Positions 42,703-51,378 of a stretch of 53,907 nt of DNA are shown here, piece by piece (the stretch's first letter is position 1; each line of letters starts with the position of its first letter). This DNA comes from an uncultured Rhodospirillales bacterium (GTDB lineage Bacteria; Pseudomonadota; Alphaproteobacteria; Acetobacterales; Acetobacteraceae). Location of the stretch: the NCBI GenBank assembly GCA_903865895.1, contig CAIPLM010000020.1, positions 1-53,907 on the forward strand. Direction: 5' to 3'. The translations under genes were made by a program, and so were the position numbers. The notes beneath the pieces are model-generated. The model searched no databases. It had not been told where the DNA came from and was given only the letters and a program-made list of their open reading frames with translations.

Positions 42703-43493
42703 TCGCCCGCGCCGGAGGTTTTCGCCCGGGCGCCTCGCATGGCGTCGGCATGGTCCTTGGCCGACCTGATGCCATTGAGGGAATACCCGATGTGACGCGT
42801 CACCCGGAGATCGAGACGGGCGCCAAGCGCTTCGAAACGCTTCTGCAGGCGGCTGACCAGATTGTCGATGCGCCTGTGCGTCAGCGGGACATGGGCCGGA
42901 ACACCGTTGCGAATGACTTGGTCGCGCGTGATGACCGTATGCGGAGAGGAAAACAGCAGCCACGCCATCGCGGCTTCCTGCGGCGGCAACCAGGCGATCT
43001 GCCGGGTTGGCGACGTGAGGTACCCGGAGCCGCGATACAAGGTCCAACCCTTGAACACCACGGAGTCGCCTGCGCCGGTCGCCGGTACCTCGATCGGATC
43101 TTCGTGTGCCGGCCTCTGGTAGCGCCGAACGCAGCCGCTGATGCGGGCGAGGATTTCCCGCGGGTGAGCGACTTTGGAGATGTAATCATCGGCGCCGCTC
43201 TCAAGGCTGAGGATGCGGTCGGTCTCGTCCGTATTGCTGGACAGCATGAGGATCGGAATGGGATACGCCCGCCTCAGCGCCGGGAGCATCTGCGTCATGT
43301 CGTGCCGGCCGATGAACTGATCCAGCACGATCGCCAAGGGATGAATTTTGTCCATCGCGGCGGTCAAGCCATCTGCGTGCGGGAGCAGAGTGACGCTATA
43401 TCCATTTGACGTTAAAAAATCGCGAAGTAGATTTCCATACCCCTCGTCATCTTCAGCAACGATAATGGTCTTCGCAGTAGATGTCATAGACAT
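42699..43493 (-). CDS. OmpR-family response regulator
   Basis: 265-residue partner of the downstream kinase. The receiver domain has the acidic pair in VAEDDEGYGN, the phospho-acceptor in AIVLDQF (D58), the switch Ser/Thr in MLSSNTDE and Lys in DDYISKVAHP. A winged-helix DNA-binding domain follows (LPPQEAAMAWLLFSSPHTVI, then RRIDNLVSRLQKRFEALG, GYSLNGI). The start at 43493 follows GGAGG at 11 bases; ATG 43487 and 43511 are alternatives. Its long AT-rich leader differs strikingly from the rest of the window. Confidence 0.92.
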   Translation of the reverse strand: MSMTSTAKTIIVAEDDEGYGNLLRDFLTSNGYSVTLLPHADGLTAAMDKIHPLAIVLDQFIGRHDMTQMLPALRRAYPIPILMLSSNTDETDRILSLESGADDYISKVAHPREILARISGCVRRYQRPAHEDPIEVPATGAGDSVVFKGWTLYRGSGYLTSPTRQIAWLPPQEAAMAWLLFSSPHTVITRDQVIRNGVPAHVPLTHRRIDNLVSRLQKRFEALGARLDLRVTRHIGYSLNGIRSAKDHADAMRGARAKTSGAGE

Positions 43494-43762
43494 ATTTATC
43501 TCTACCTCCATACGTGCGTGTAACACATCTGAGACATAGGTTGCAGGGTATATTTTACCAAATGCCTTTGTAAGTATTGAATAGATTTCTATATTATATT
43601 GAATTGCCACAAATTTCCTGAAAAATTAAAACAAAAACCACAAGAACATTGAATAATGTTCAAAAAACTCACGAACCCTGAATGATCGCACCTGAGCCGT
43701 CGTCATCATGGATGATAGGGCTTCGCCGCAGCCTGCCACTCGGTGGCAACGCCGCGCCGGAT
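43494..43762. promoter_or_regulatory. AT-rich regulatory region upstream of the OmpR-type regulator
   Basis: 269 bases without a gene. Bases about 43520-43670 are strongly A/T-rich in an otherwise GC-rich window. A TATAAT box is present on the minus strand at 43593-43598, about 100 bases upstream of the regulator start. A dyad GAACATT-GAAT-AATGTTC lies at 43644-43661. This may be a promoter with an operator, or a short foreign segment. Confidence 0.5.
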
Positions 43763-44464
43763 TCACCCCTCCAGCAACACCGAAGCCCCCCGGTCGAGAT
43801 ACGTCTGCAGAAACTGCGCCATCCGCGGATGCCACGGCTTGCGGAACACTTCGCCGGCGCGGCCTTCCAGCGCAATCCGCCCCTCATCGAGGAACACAAT
43901 GTGCTGGCCCACATGGGCGGCGAAGCCAATTTCGTGGGTGACGACGAGCATCGTCATCCCCTCGGCCGCGAGATCGCGCATCACCGTTAGCACTTCGCCG
44001 GTCAATTCCGGATCGAGCGAGGAGGTCGGCTCGTCGAACAACATGATCTTCGGGTCCATCGCCAGCGCCCGCGCGATGGCCACGCGCTGCTGCTGTCCGC
44101 CGGAGAGCTGGCTCGGGTAGAAGCTGGCCCGCTCGGCGAGGCCGACGCGGGTGAGATGCGCCATCGCCCGGTCCTGCGCCTCCCGCTTGGGCAGCCGCAG
44201 CACCTGGCGCAACCCCTCCGCCACATTGCCCAGCGCCGTCATATGCGGCCACAAATTGAACTGCTGGAACACCATGCCGATCGAGCGCCGCACCCGGGCG
44301 ATCTCGCCCGGCGGCAGGCGCGTGCGGCTCCCGTCCGCCGCGGCGTCATACCCGATCGGCGCGCCGCCAATGCGGATAATGCCGTCGTCATGCTCCTCAA
44401 GAAACGCGGCGCAACGCAGCAGGGTCGATTTGCCGGAGCCTGACGGCCCAATGAGACAGGTCAC
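43763..44464 (-). pseudogene. N-terminally truncated polar-amino-acid ABC transporter ATPase
   Basis: 233 codons starting at Walker A: TCLIGPSGSGKSTLLRCAAF, then the Q-loop VFQQFNLWPHMTALGNV, signature LSGGQQQRVAIARAL, Walker B IMLFDEPTSSLDPE and VVTHEIGFA. The C-terminus is complete. Proteins of this GlnQ-like family normally have about 28 more residues before GEVTCLIGP, including the strand that stacks on the ATP adenine. Upstream codons read SRHGEV and then lose similarity near 44480, where an alpha/beta-hydrolase remnant begins on the other strand. No permease or binding-protein genes remain. A GTG at 44464 is the only start, so it is probably inactive. Confidence 0.8.
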
Positions 44465-44486
44465 CTCCCCATGCCGGCTGATGGCG

Positions 44487-44822
44487 CCGCAGAGCCCGGC
44501 GGAATGTGCGGCGGAGGTGCTGTGGCATTATGCGCAGGGCGGGCCGGGGGTGTTTTGGGGCGATATCCATTTCTACTCGGGCGAATGGGACGCGACCGAC
44601 CGGGTGCACCGCATCGACACCAATCGCTGCCCGCTGGTGATGATGACCGGGGAGTATGATTATTCCTGCACCGTCGAGCTGTCCGAGGCGACGGCGGCGC
44701 GGATTCCGGGCGTGCGGTTCAGGCGGATGGACGGGATCGGGCATTTTCCGTTTGCGGAGAACCCGGAGCTGTTCGCGGCGTATCTGCTGCCGGAGCTGGT
44801 GGCGCTGGCGCCGGCGGATTGA
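44487..44822 (+). pseudogene. C-terminal fragment of an alpha/beta hydrolase
   Basis: The frame reads CAAEVLWHYAQGGPGVFWGD then HFYSGEWDATDRVHRIDTNR, PLVMMTGEYDYSCT, MDGIGHFPFAENPELFAAYL. The last part is the acid Asp and catalytic His region (TGEYDYS, GIGHFPF) of an alpha/beta hydrolase. The first half, with the oxyanion hole and nucleophile elbow, is absent, and the frame upstream is the antisense of the ATPase gene. There is no start codon or ribosome binding site at the break, so it is a remnant. Confidence 0.8.
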
Positions 44823-44866
44823 GCGGCGTTACTGCATATGCGGAGGTGGCATCCGGCCGGCGGCGC

Positions 44867-46267
44867 TCAGGCCGTGCTGGGCGCGGTTTCGGCCCAGCCC
44901 GGAACGCCAAAGCTGATGCGGCAGCCGCCGCCCTGGGCGTCTTCGATGGCGAGGCTGGCGCCGTAGAGGCCGAGCACGTCATTGGCGATGGCCAGGCCGA
45001 GGCCGGAGCCCTCGCCGGGGGGGGCGCTGCTTTCGCCGCGCTCGACCATGCGGGTGCGCGCTTCCGGCGCGATGCCCGGGCCGTCATCGGTGATGCATAC
45101 GGACACGCGGCCCTCGGCTTGGGCGGCGGCGACGGTGACGCGGGATTTGGCCCAGAGGCGGGCATTGTCGAGCAGGTTGCCGAGGACTTCGCCGAAATCA
45201 TCGGGATCCATCCGCAGGCGCAGGCCGGGGGCGATGCTGCTGCTCCAGGTGATCTGCTCGCTGCGCGGCATGCGGCGCATCAGGCCGAGCAGGCGTTCCA
45301 CCAGAGCGGCGGCATCGGTATGGGCGGCGCCGGCGGAGGTGGCGCCGTGGCTGCGGGCGCGGGCGAGCTGGCGTTCGACATGGGCGCGCATTTCGCGGAT
45401 CTGCTCGCGCATCCGCTCGGCGGCGGCGAGATTGCCGGCGGCTTCCAGCTTGCCGGCCTCGCCGGAGAGGATGGTGAGCGGCGTTTTCAGCCCATGCGCG
45501 AGATCGCCGGCGCGCTCGCGGGCGCGGCGCACGCTGTCCTCCTGGGCGTCGATCAGCTGGTTCAGCTCGGTGGTGAGGGGCGCCACCTCGGTGGGGAAGC
45601 GGCCGGCGAGGCGGGCGAGGCGGCCCTCGCGCACCAAGGCGAGCTGGCGGCCGACGCCGGCGAGCGGGCGCAGGCCGAGCCAGAGCTGCAGCCAGGCGCC
45701 AGCCACCAGGGCGGCGGCGATGATGCCGAGCGCCAGCAGGACGTCGGTGCCGAAGGAGGTTTTCAGCTCCTCGAGTTCCGCATGGTCGAGCGCGACGGTA
45801 AGGCGAAAATTGCGCGGGGTGCCGCCGGCGGTGAGGCGGACGTCACGCTCCAGCACGTAGAGCGTGGCGCCTTCGTCCCAGGTGATTTCGTAGGCTTTGG
45901 CCTCGCGGCCGCGGGGATCGGCGAGGGGCAGCGCGCGGTCCCACAGGGAGCGGGAGCGCAGCACGGGGGAGGCGCCGTCGGAGACCTGCCAATAGCTGCC
46001 GCTCAGCGGCGCCTCGTAGCGGGGATCGGCGAAGGCGCGGGTGAGGGCGGGTTGCGCGTCGGCATCGAGCACGAAGGCGGCAGCGAGTTCGTGCAGGCGC
46101 ACCACCAGCTCCTGCTCTACCCGGCGTTCGAGATGGCGCTCGAATATCGCCGTCAGCGCGGTGCCGGCGATGGCCAGTGCGAGGGTGATGGTGCAGGCGG
46201 CCAGCAGGGTAAGGCGCCATCGAAGCGAGCCGTTGCGGAGCGCCCCCCAGGGCATCTTAGGGCCCAT
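44867..46267 (-). CDS. PhoQ-like sensor histidine kinase
   Basis: 466 residues. Membrane helices at about 18-40 and 174-196 flank a periplasmic domain of about 130 residues with SYWQVSDGASPVLRSRSLWD, as in PhoQ-type sensors. The H-box is GDLAHGLKTPLTIL (H258), the N-box EVLGNLLDNARLWA, and the G-boxes TDDGPGIAPEA and GSGLGLAIAND. It overlaps the end of the response regulator gene by 11 bases. Together with the upstream PepSY protein it forms a three-gene unit. Confidence 0.93.
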   Translation of the reverse strand: MGPKMPWGALRNGSLRWRLTLLAACTITLALAIAGTALTAIFERHLERRVEQELVVRLHELAAAFVLDADAQPALTRAFADPRYEAPLSGSYWQVSDGASPVLRSRSLWDRALPLADPRGREAKAYEITWDEGATLYVLERDVRLTAGGTPRNFRLTVALDHAELEELKTSFGTDVLLALGIIAAALVAGAWLQLWLGLRPLAGVGRQLALVREGRLARLAGRFPTEVAPLTTELNQLIDAQEDSVRRARERAGDLAHGLKTPLTILSGEAGKLEAAGNLAAAERMREQIREMRAHVERQLARARSHGATSAGAAHTDAAALVERLLGLMRRMPRSEQITWSSSIAPGLRLRMDPDDFGEVLGNLLDNARLWAKSRVTVAAAQAEGRVSVCITDDGPGIAPEARTRMVERGESSAPPGEGSGLGLAIANDVLGLYGASLAIEDAQGGGCRISFGVPGWAETAPSTA

Positions 46268-46916
46268 CGACGATATACCCGTAGCCGCGGCGGGTGGTGA
46301 TGACGTCGGCCCCGAGCTTGCGGCGGAGGCGGCCGACCAGCACCTCGATTACGTTGGAATCAGGCTCGGATTCATGGGCGTAGACGTGTTCGGTCAGCTC
46401 GCCCTGGGAGACCACGCGGGATTTGTGGTGGACGAGGTAGCGCAGCGCGCGGAATTCGAGCGGCGTCAGCACCAGGGGCTTGCCGTCGAAATGGGCGAGC
46501 ATGCGCCGCGTGTCGATGTCCAGCTGGCCGGCGGTGAGCATCGGCGTGGTGTGGCCGGCGCTGCGGCGCAGGATGGCGCCCATGCGGGCGACCAGCTCCT
46601 CGGTGTGGAAGGGTTTGGGGAGGTAGTCATCGGCCCCGGCATCGATGCCGGCGACGCGTTCCATCCAGGCGCCGCGGGCGGTGAGCACCAGCACGGGGAT
46701 GGTGACCCCGGCGGCGCGCAGGCGCTTCAGCACCGTCAGCCCGTCCATCTTGGGCAGGCCGAGATCGAGCACGATGCCGTCATAGCCCTCGGTTTCGCCG
46801 CGGAACCAGGCTTCCTCGCCGTCATGCACGCAGTCGACCACGTAGCCGGCGCGGGTGAGGGCGGCGGATACGTCCTCGGCGATGGCGCGTTCGTCTTCGA
46901 CGACCATCAGGCGCAT
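46257..46916 (-). CDS. PhoP-like OmpR-family response regulator
   Basis: 219 residues. The receiver has VVEDERAIAEDV, phospho-acceptor D51 in GIVLDLGLPKMDG, switch Thr in LVLTARG and Lys in DDYLPKPFH. The winged helix reads LTPLEFRALRYLVHHKSRVV and VEVLVGRLRRKLGAD-like elements ending ITTRRGYGYIVDG. It starts 7 bases after the PepSY gene stop and runs into the kinase gene. Confidence 0.94.
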   Translation of the reverse strand: MRLMVVEDERAIAEDVSAALTRAGYVVDCVHDGEEAWFRGETEGYDGIVLDLGLPKMDGLTVLKRLRAAGVTIPVLVLTARGAWMERVAGIDAGADDYLPKPFHTEELVARMGAILRRSAGHTTPMLTAGQLDIDTRRMLAHFDGKPLVLTPLEFRALRYLVHHKSRVVSQGELTEHVYAHESEPDSNVIEVLVGRLRRKLGADVITTRRGYGYIVDGP

Positions 46917-46923
46917 GGTGGGG

Positions 46924-47976
46924 TCATCTCCAGGTCATCTGCATGAGTTTGACGCGCTTGGCGTCGACGGTGACGTCGCAATATTCGCCCTCCGGGGTGA
47001 GCACGGTGAGGGCGTAGACCCAGCCGGCTGGGCGCTCGTCGAGCGCCACGTTCATGATCTCGCCGGGCACGGCTTTGCGCACCATGGCGAGCACCTGGGC
47101 GAGGGGCGCGGCCTGGCCGCTGGCGACCGCCTCATGCGCGCGGTTCTGCGGCTGCTGGGCGGAGCGGGTGCTGGCGGAGCTTGGCGTGGCGCTCGCGGAG
47201 GCCGAGCGTGTCGGGGCGGGGGCGGCTGGGGTGCCGGAGGCGCGCGATGGCGTTGAGGCGGCGCTGCCCTGAGTGGGCGCCGCGCCACTTCTGGCCGCCG
47301 GGGCGGTGCTGCGGCCACCGCGGGTGCCGGAATCGTCCGCGGAGGTGCTGACCGAGGCGGAGGTGGTATCGCTGCTGGAACTGCTGGAGCCGGATGAGCT
47401 GCCGCCGGAGGAGCCGGAGCCCGATGACCCCGAGCTGCCCGACGATCCGGAACCACCCGAGGAGCTGCTGCCGCTGGAACCGCCGGACGAGCCACTGCCT
47501 GAGCCGCCCGAGGACCCGCCCGAGGAGCCGCCCGAGGAGCCGCCGGATGAACCACCGCCACCGGACGAGCCACCCGAAGAGCCTCCTGACGAGCCACCGC
47601 CGCCAGACGAGCCGCCCGAGGAGCCGCCGGACGAGCCACCGCCACCGGACGAGCCGCCCGAGGAGCCGCCGGACGAGCCACCGCCACCCGACGAGCCGCC
47701 AGACGAACCGCCGCCACCAGACGAGCCGCCCGAGGACCCGCCCGATGAACTGCCGCCGCCAGATGAGCCGCCCGAGGACCCGCCTGATGAACCACCGCCA
47801 CCCGACGAACCGCCACCGGAGCCGCCACCGCCACCGCCCGATCCACCACTGGAGCCACCCCCGCCGCCCGATCCATTATCGGCCGAGGCAGGCGTCGCCC
47901 CGGCCAGGAGCAGGGATGCTCCACCAGCCAAAGACCACAGCAGGCCACGACGGGTTACCGGTCGCACAATAGCCAT
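46924..47976 (-). CDS. Tat-exported Gly/Ser-rich protein with C-terminal PepSY domain
   Basis: 350 residues. The N-terminal twin-arginine signal is TRRGLLWSLAGGASLLLAGATPASA. Residues about 33-200 are almost only Gly and Ser in GGSSGG-type units. A Ser/Ala/Thr/Pro-rich stretch follows to about 270. The C-terminal domain (AHEAVASGQAAPLAQVLAMV, then IMNVALDERPAGWVYALTVL, VTVDAKRVKLMQM) matches PepSY proteins. PepSY proteins inhibit proteases or tune sensor kinases in known cases. The gene is directly upstream of a PhoP/PhoQ-like pair, so a role as a periplasmic modulator is plausible (inference). GTG 47967 may be the true start, since GAGAGG sits nine bases before it. Confidence 0.85.
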   Translation of the reverse strand: MAIVRPVTRRGLLWSLAGGASLLLAGATPASADNGSGGGGGSSGGSGGGGGGSGGGSSGGGGSSGGSSGGSSGGGSSSGGSSGGSSGGGGSSGGSSGGGGSSGGSSGGSSGGGGSSGGSSGGSSGGGGSSGGSSGGSSGGGGSSGGSSGGSSGGSSGGSGSGSSGGSSGSSSSGGSGSSGSSGSSGSGSSGGSSSGSSSSSSDTTSASVSTSADDSGTRGGRSTAPAARSGAAPTQGSAASTPSRASGTPAAPAPTRSASASATPSSASTRSAQQPQNRAHEAVASGQAAPLAQVLAMVRKAVPGEIMNVALDERPAGWVYALTVLTPEGEYCDVTVDAKRVKLMQMTWR

Positions 47977-48004
47977 CCTCTCACTTCACGGTCACACACT
48001 ACCC

Positions 48005-48041
48005 CAGCGATCCTGACAAATCGCTGAACTGCTCCGTCAGG
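48005..48041. promoter_or_regulatory. Nested dyads between the two divergent Gly/Ser-rich genes
   Basis: CAGCGA-N10-TCGCTG (48005-48026) and CCTGAC-N18-GTCAGG (48012-48041) overlap in the 159-base divergent intergenic region. Either could bind the PhoP-like regulator encoded downstream, but no direct evidence exists. Confidence 0.3.
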
Positions 48042-48135
48042 CGCATGTTCGGTGCTGCCCCCTATGGTCCGTTCATCGAAGCCCGGTCAGCCCGCCATTC
48101 CGGCGATGCCCCGGCGCCAAGGAGTTGAACCGATC

Positions 48136-48552
48136 ATGCGCACCAGTCTGTTGACCTCCACCCTTCTCATCAGCCTCGCCAGCGGCGCGGCCCAGGCTTC
48201 CGTCGCCGGCGATACGCAGGCCTCGGGCGTCTCGGTCGCCAAGGCCGCACCGATGCTGCTTGCCCGCGGCGACAATGGCGACAACTCCGGCGGTGGTGGC
48301 GGCAATGGCGGCTCCGGTGGCAATTCCGGCGGTTCGGGTGGTGGCTCGGGATCGGGCGGTGGCAGCTCAGGTGGTAGCTCGGGCGGGAGCACGGGCGGCA
48401 GCAGCGGCGGCCGCGGGGCGGACGACTCCGGAGCCAAGGGCGGACACGGCGCCGATGACTCTGGCGCCAAGGGCAGCCACGGCACCGACGACCCCGCTGG
48501 CCACGACAGCGGCAAGGGCCGCGGCAGCGACGACGGCAGCATGCACGCCTGA
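48136..48552 (+). CDS. Exported Gly/Ser-rich protein with GADDSGAKG repeats
   Basis: 138 residues. The signal peptide is MRTSLLTSTLLISLASGAAQA. The mature protein has a short linker (AKAAPMLLARGDNGDNS), a Gly/Ser block, then repeats of GADDSGAKGGH and GADDSGAKGSH and a charged tail ending SDDGSMHA. It is likely disordered and periplasmic or surface-located. The start at 48136 follows AAGGAG. It is divergent from the Gly/Ser-rich PepSY protein gene with a shared 159-base regulatory region, so co-regulation is likely. Function unknown. Confidence 0.75.
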   Translation: MRTSLLTSTLLISLASGAAQASVAGDTQASGVSVAKAAPMLLARGDNGDNSGGGGGNGGSGGNSGGSGGGSGSGGGSSGGSSGGSTGGSSGGRGADDSGAKGGHGADDSGAKGSHGTDDPAGHDSGKGRGSDDGSMHA

Positions 48553-48576
48553 TCGCGGCTGAACCGACGCACGAAG

Positions 48577-48604
48577 GGGCCGGCAGGCGTGATCCTGCTG
48601 GCCC
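48577..48604. terminator. Hairpin after the Gly/Ser-rich gene
   Basis: GGGCCGGCAGG-N6-CCTGCTGGCCC, an 11-bp stem with one mismatch, 24 bases after the stop. It is terminator-like without a T-run. Confidence 0.5.
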
Positions 48605-48720
48605 ATCATTGCTGGGAACGGGGCGCGTCATGGCTCCCCGCCGCCCCCGCACCTTGCGCTCTCCCCCCGCGCGGCGTTACCTCCGCGCGAAGTTTACGAC
48701 GGCACAAGGAGTGACCCGCC

Positions 48721-49950
48721 ATGCGTGTGAAGGATGTCAAGAAGGTCGTGCTGGCCTATTCCGGGGGGCTCGATACCAGCGTCATCCTGCGCTGGCTGCA
48801 GACCGTCTATAAATGCGAGGTGGTGACCTTCACCGCCGATCTCGGCCAGGGCGAGGAGCTCGAGCCCGCCCGCCGCAAGGCCGAAATGGCCGGGGTGAAG
48901 GAGATCTTCATCGACGACCTGCGCGAGACCTTCGTGAAGGACTTCGTCTTCCCGATGTTCCGCGCCAACGCGCTTTATGAGGGCCAGTATCTCCTCGGCA
49001 CCTCGATCGCCCGCCCGCTGATCGCCCAGCGCCAGATCGAGATCGCCGAAATGGTCGGCGCCGACGCGGTGGCCCATGGCGCCACCGGCAAGGGCAATGA
49101 CCAGGTGCGCTTTGAGCTGAGCTACGCCTCGCTCAAGCCCGACATCAAGATCATCGCCCCCTGGCGCGAGTGGGACCTGACGTCCCGCACCAAGCTGATC
49201 GAGTTCGCCGAGACCCATCAGATCCCGATTGCGAAGGACAAGCGCGGCGAGGCGCCTTTCTCGGTGGACGCCAACCTGCTGCACTCCTCCTCCGAGGGCA
49301 AAATCCTCGAAGATCCGGCCATCGAGGCCGACGAGATGGTGTATCAGCGCACCATCTCGCCCGAGGATGCGCCGGACAAGGCGACCGTGATCTCGATCGA
49401 TTTCGAACATGGCGACCCGACCGCGATCGACGGCGTGCGGATGTCCCCCGCCGCGGTGCTCACCCGCCTCAACGAGCTGGGCCGCGCCAACGGCATCGGC
49501 CGGCTCGATCTCGTCGAGAACCGCTTCGTCGGCATGAAATCGCGTGGCGTCTACGAAACCCCGGGCGGCACCATCCTCTACACCGCCCACCGCTCCATCG
49601 AGTCGATCACGCTCGACCGCGAGGCCGCCCACCTCAAGGACAGCATCATGCCCCGCTACGCGGAGCTGATCTATAACGGCTTCTGGTTTGCCCCGGAGCG
49701 CCGCATGCTCCAGGCCCTCATCGATGAGAGTCAAAAAAGCGTCTCTGGCCGTGTCCGCCTGAAGCTCTATAAGGGCAACGTCACCTGCATCGGACGCGAA
49801 AGCCCGCACAGCCTCTATTCCATGAAGGTCGTGACCTTCGAGGAAGACCAGGGCGCCTATGACCAGTTCGACGCGCAGGGATTCATCAAGCTGAACGCTC
49901 TGCGTCTGCGCCTCGGCGCCGCGCAGGGCCGCAACGGAGGAAAGCTCTAA
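48721..49950 (+). CDS. argG: Argininosuccinate synthase
   Basis: 409-residue cytoplasmic enzyme that joins citrulline and aspartate using ATP in arginine biosynthesis. The ATP pyrophosphatase motif is [16 protein letters not shown]. Other conserved blocks are [42 protein letters not shown] and IAPWREWDL, with HSSSEG and [13 protein letters not shown] further on. Length matches the type I bacterial enzyme. It is followed immediately by a DUF1993 gene in the TAATG style. Confidence 0.97.
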   Translation: MRVKDVKKVVLAYSGGLDTSVILRWLQTVYKCEVVTFTADLGQGEELEPARRKAEMAGVKEIFIDDLRETFVKDFVFPMFRANALYEGQYLLGTSIARPLIAQRQIEIAEMVGADAVAHGATGKGNDQVRFELSYASLKPDIKIIAPWREWDLTSRTKLIEFAETHQIPIAKDKRGEAPFSVDANLLHSSSEGKILEDPAIEADEMVYQRTISPEDAPDKATVISIDFEHGDPTAIDGVRMSPAAVLTRLNELGRANGIGRLDLVENRFVGMKSRGVYETPGGTILYTAHRSIESITLDREAAHLKDSIMPRYAELIYNGFWFAPERRMLQALIDESQKSVSGRVRLKLYKGNVTCIGRESPHSLYSMKVVTFEEDQGAYDQFDAQGFIKLNALRLRLGAAQGRNGGKL

Positions 49951-50456
49951 TGGCCATTTCGATGTATTCCACCCTCGTGCCGATGGCGAAGTCGCTGCTC
50001 GGCGGCCTCTCCAACGTGCTCGGCAAGGCCGCCGAACACGCCAAGGCCAAGGGCTTCGACGAAAGCGTGCTGGTCGGCGATCGCCTCGCGCCGGACATGT
50101 TCGCCCTCGCCCGCCAGGTGCAGATCGCCACCGACCAGGTGAAGGGCGGCGCCGCCCGCCTCGCCGGCGTGGAAATCCCCGCTTTCGCCGATGACGAAAA
50201 GACCATCGCCGAGCTGCAGGCCCGCATCGCCAAGACGCTCGCCTTCGTCGACACGCTGACCCCGGCCCAGATCGACGGCAGCGAAGACAAGGAAGTCGTG
50301 CTGAAAATGCGCGCGGGCGACATGACCTTCACCGGCCAGCGTTATTTGATCGGGTTCGTCATCCCGAACCTGACCTTCCATTGCGCCACCGCCTACAACA
50401 TCCTGCGCCACAACGGCGTTGAGATCGGCAAGCGCGACTTCCTCGGCGCTTTCTGA
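49950..50456 (+). CDS. DUF1993 family protein
   Basis: 168 residues with DUF1993 features: MYSTLVPMAKSLLGGLSNVL near the start, DRLAPDMFALARQVQIATDQ and KGGAARLAG in the middle, and the C-terminal FVIPNLTFHCATAYNILRHNGVEIGKRDFLG. Family members form a DinB-like four-helix fold of unknown function. Its ATG overlaps the argG stop by one base (TAATG), so it is translationally coupled to argG. Confidence 0.93.
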   Translation: MAISMYSTLVPMAKSLLGGLSNVLGKAAEHAKAKGFDESVLVGDRLAPDMFALARQVQIATDQVKGGAARLAGVEIPAFADDEKTIAELQARIAKTLAFVDTLTPAQIDGSEDKEVVLKMRAGDMTFTGQRYLIGFVIPNLTFHCATAYNILRHNGVEIGKRDFLGAF

Positions 50457-50474
50457 CCTGAGAAAGGGGAGGCC

Positions 50475-51137
50475 ATGCAGGCTGCCATAACCGCATTTCT
50501 GCTGGCCTTCCCCGCCCTCTTCTCCATCGTCAACCCGCCCGGCGGCGCCTTCATCTTCAACGAAGTCACCGCCCACCTCCCGCGCCCCGAGCGCGCCCAC
50601 CTCGCCGGCAAGGTCGGCCTCTACTCCGCCTTCGTCATGCTCGGCGCCCTCTGGGGCGGCGCCTACGTCCTGAATTTCTTCGGCATCTCCCTCGCCGCGC
50701 TGCGCCTCGCCGGCGGCGTCGTCGTCGCCAAACACGCGTGGGACCTGCTCTCCGCCCCCGAACGCCAGGAAGCCCGCAAGCAGGAACAAGCCGGCTCGGG
50801 CGGCCCCGCCGGGGAGGACCTCGCCTTCTTCCCCCTCACCCTCCCCTTCACCACCGGCCCCGGCACCATCTCCGTCGCCGTCGCCCTCGGCGCCGGCCGC
50901 CCCTCCAGCCCCGAGGCGTTGGTTGCCTTCTTCCTCGGCGTCACCGCCGCGGCGCTGGCGATGGCTCTGACCATCTGGGCCATGTACCGCTCCGCCGACC
51001 GCGTCGCCGGCCTCATGGGCAACACCGCGCGGCGCACCATGGCGCGGCTCTCGGCGTTCCTGCTGCTGTGCATCGGCACGCAGATCATGGTGAACGGGGT
51101 GCAGGATATCGTGGTGGCGATGAAGTGGGGGTTGTAG
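50475..51137 (+). CDS. MarC-family integral membrane protein
   Basis: 220 residues with six predicted helices and MarC features: FLLAFPALFSIVNPPGGAFI at the N-terminus and FPLTLPFTTGPGTISVAVAL in the middle. MarC-like proteins were once linked to antibiotic resistance, but a role has not been proven. The gene follows DUF1993 by 18 bases with AAAGGGGAGG just upstream of the ATG and probably belongs to the same transcript. Confidence 0.93.
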   Translation: MQAAITAFLLAFPALFSIVNPPGGAFIFNEVTAHLPRPERAHLAGKVGLYSAFVMLGALWGGAYVLNFFGISLAALRLAGGVVVAKHAWDLLSAPERQEARKQEQAGSGGPAGEDLAFFPLTLPFTTGPGTISVAVALGAGRPSSPEALVAFFLGVTAAALAMALTIWAMYRSADRVAGLMGNTARRTMARLSAFLLLCIGTQIMVNGVQDIVVAMKWGL

Positions 51138-51164
51138 GAACGGTCGTCCTTCGCGGGCACCCAC

Positions 51165-51305
51165 CCTCACCCCGGGCTTGGTCTGCTCCGCAGCCCAAGC
51201 CCGCAAACGCGGGAGAGGGAGAAGAGTACGCGCTCGCCTTCCCCCTCTCCCGCGTTTGCGGGAGAGGGAGGGGCCCACTGCGCAGCGGTGGGAGGGTGAG
51301 GGCCG
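51165..51305. repeat. Intergenic palindromic repeat element
   Basis: It contains a 23-bp inverted repeat with one mismatch (51202-51224 and 51238-51260, CGCAAACGCGGGAGAGGG-type arms). Outer CCCTCACCC / GGGTGAGGG ends (about 51167 and 51293) give the element short terminal inverted repeats. It resembles common bacterial intergenic repeats and separates marC from the MORN gene. Confidence 0.8.
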
Positions 51306-51378
51306 CGCCACCGCACAATGCCCATTGCCCCCACCCCGCAAAACCCCCATGCTTCCGCAACAACCCCGGAGGCCAGCC

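Noticed and set aside
47273-48016. 247-codon open frame on the plus strand rich in PPDEPPEEPP
   Set aside because: It is the antisense of the Gly/Ser repeat gene; its openness follows from the repeat composition, and there is no ribosome binding site or signal.
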